Shown piece by piece: positions 4,753 through 5,270 of a stretch of DNA of 5,270 nt. The number at the start of each line of letters is the position of its first letter. Positions within the stretch are counted from its first letter, which is position 1. The stretch lies in assembly GCA_020849075.1 (NCBI GenBank), contig JADLGZ010000196.1:1-5270 (forward strand), read 5' to 3'. This stretch comes from Fimbriimonadaceae bacterium. GTDB lineage: Bacteria > Armatimonadota > Fimbriimonadia > Fimbriimonadales > Fimbriimonadaceae. The translations under genes were made by a program, and so were the position numbers. The notes beneath the pieces were generated by a model. That model ran no database searches. It worked only from the letters and a program-made list of their open reading frames with translations, and was not told where the DNA came from.

Positions 4753-5270
4753 ATGCCGCGCCGATTCGCTGCCACGGATATTGGGAGCAACACGGTTCAT
4801 CTTCTCATCGGCGAAGTGACCAACCGTGGCTCAATCCGCCGCATCATCAATATCAGTGAATGGCTTTCGCTGGGCGAAATCGTGGGCAAAACGGGAAAGA
4901 TCCCCAGCCTTGACAGTGCGCATCTCATCGAAACCCTCCGGCGTTACAAGCGAATCTGCGATGACGCCGGCGTTGAGCGATTCTATGCATTTGCAACCGA
5001 GGCGATGCGCGTCGCCGAGAATCACAGCAAGTTGATCGCCGACATCAAGAAGGACCTAGGAATCAAGGTTGATCTGATCACGGCCCGACGCGAGACCGAA
5101 CTGAGTTTGCAAGGTGCGAGTCTTGATACACCGTTACAAGGGGCAACAATCTTTGTTGAAGTGGGTGGCGGCAGTGTCCAAATCGCCCTATGCCAAGAGC
5201 AGGAAATTACCTATCAAGCCTCGCTACCCATCGGCACGGGCCGCCTCCTAGCCAGCACGGGCCTGATCCA
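4753..5270 (+). CDS. Ppx/GppA-family phosphatase (N-terminal part, cut by window edge)
   Basis: The 172 visible residues are about half of a typical short Ppx/GppA protein (around 300; 500 in enteric enzymes). Members are actin-like-fold phosphohydrolases that cut terminal phosphate from polyphosphate or convert pppGpp to ppGpp. Phosphate-1 motif: ATDIGSNTVHLL (7-18, Asp9). TEAMRVAEN (82-90) is the family's TxAxRxAxN block. ITARRETELSLQG (109-121) aligns with the segment holding the catalytic glutamate (E. coli PPX Glu121), here Glu114. VEVGGGSVQIAL (135-146) is the phosphate-2 motif, usually DIGGGSTEL: Asp is Glu136, and the second acidic catalytic residue (E. coli Glu150) is Gln143. PIGTGRLL follows at 159. 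The replacement leaves activity uncertain, so I give no gene symbol. The start is close to the ATDIGSN block and has a -10 box 7 bases upstream. Confidence 0.9.
   Translation, partial: MPRRFAATDIGSNTVHLLIGEVTNRGSIRRIINISEWLSLGEIVGKTGKIPSLDSAHLIETLRRYKRICDDAGVERFYAFATEAMRVAENHSKLIADIKKDLGIKVDLITARRETELSLQGASLDTPLQGATIFVEVGGGSVQIALCQEQEITYQASLPIGTGRLLASTGLI

Noticed and set aside
1..5270. Defence system, mobile element, CRISPR array, tRNA or riboswitch
   Set aside because: Nothing with the required motifs, repeats or structure was seen on either strand; all long frames belong to housekeeping or secreted-protein families.

Overview
This looks like an ordinary chromosomal stretch from a GC-moderate, free-living bacterium. 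The best lineage clue is the pilin-like protein at 3152-3991. Its N-terminus (prepilin signal, then FPVFAQAREAAKKTQCLSN and a YVNDNED-type segment) is typical of the large families of secreted pseudopilin-like proteins in Armatimonadota (Fimbriimonas and relatives), with looser resemblance to planctomycete DUF1559 proteins. The lineage is an inference from pattern memory, not from a search. I see no mobile element, CRISPR array, tRNA, rRNA or phage gene.

Layout: there are seven protein genes with almost no spare DNA, in alternating divergent and convergent pairs. (1) Minus strand, running off the left edge: a DUF2089-type helix-turn-helix protein. (2) Plus, 406-1092: peptidase E (alpha-aspartyl dipeptidase, family S51). 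(3) Minus, 3036 down to 1073: a two-gene tryptophan-degradation operon, tryptophan 2,3-dioxygenase followed by a kynureninase-like PLP enzyme, coupled through a stop/start overlap. (4) Plus, 3152-3991: the pseudopilin-like secreted protein. (5) Minus, 4675-3998: a lipoprotein form of methionine sulfoxide reductase A. (6) Plus, from 4753 off the right edge: an Ppx/GppA-family phosphatase. The convergent pairs are extremely tight (pepE and kynU overlap by 20 bp; pilin and msrA are 6 bp apart). No gene-free stretch exceeds 103 bp.

The most interesting signal is regulatory. Five of the six transcription units that begin here have a good -10 hexamer (TAGAAT, TACAAT, TACAAT, TATAGT, TATACT; each 5 of 6 matches to TATAAT) exactly 6 or 7 bases before the start codon, with no room for a Shine-Dalgarno site. 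That geometry puts the transcription start on or next to the A of ATG, so these genes are probably expressed as leaderless mRNAs. The sixth (DUF2089) has a weak version at the same offset. The only clear Shine-Dalgarno-like site (GGAG) is inside the operon, before the second gene, where a leaderless mechanism is impossible.

Functionally, the window combines catabolism of tryptophan (kynA, kynU; kynurenine formamidase is not here), dipeptide hydrolysis, oxidative repair of methionine in the envelope, polyphosphate or (p)ppGpp-type phosphohydrolase activity and a secreted surface protein. Apart from kynA-kynU I see no pathway that binds the neighbours together, and no undescribed multi-gene system is evident.
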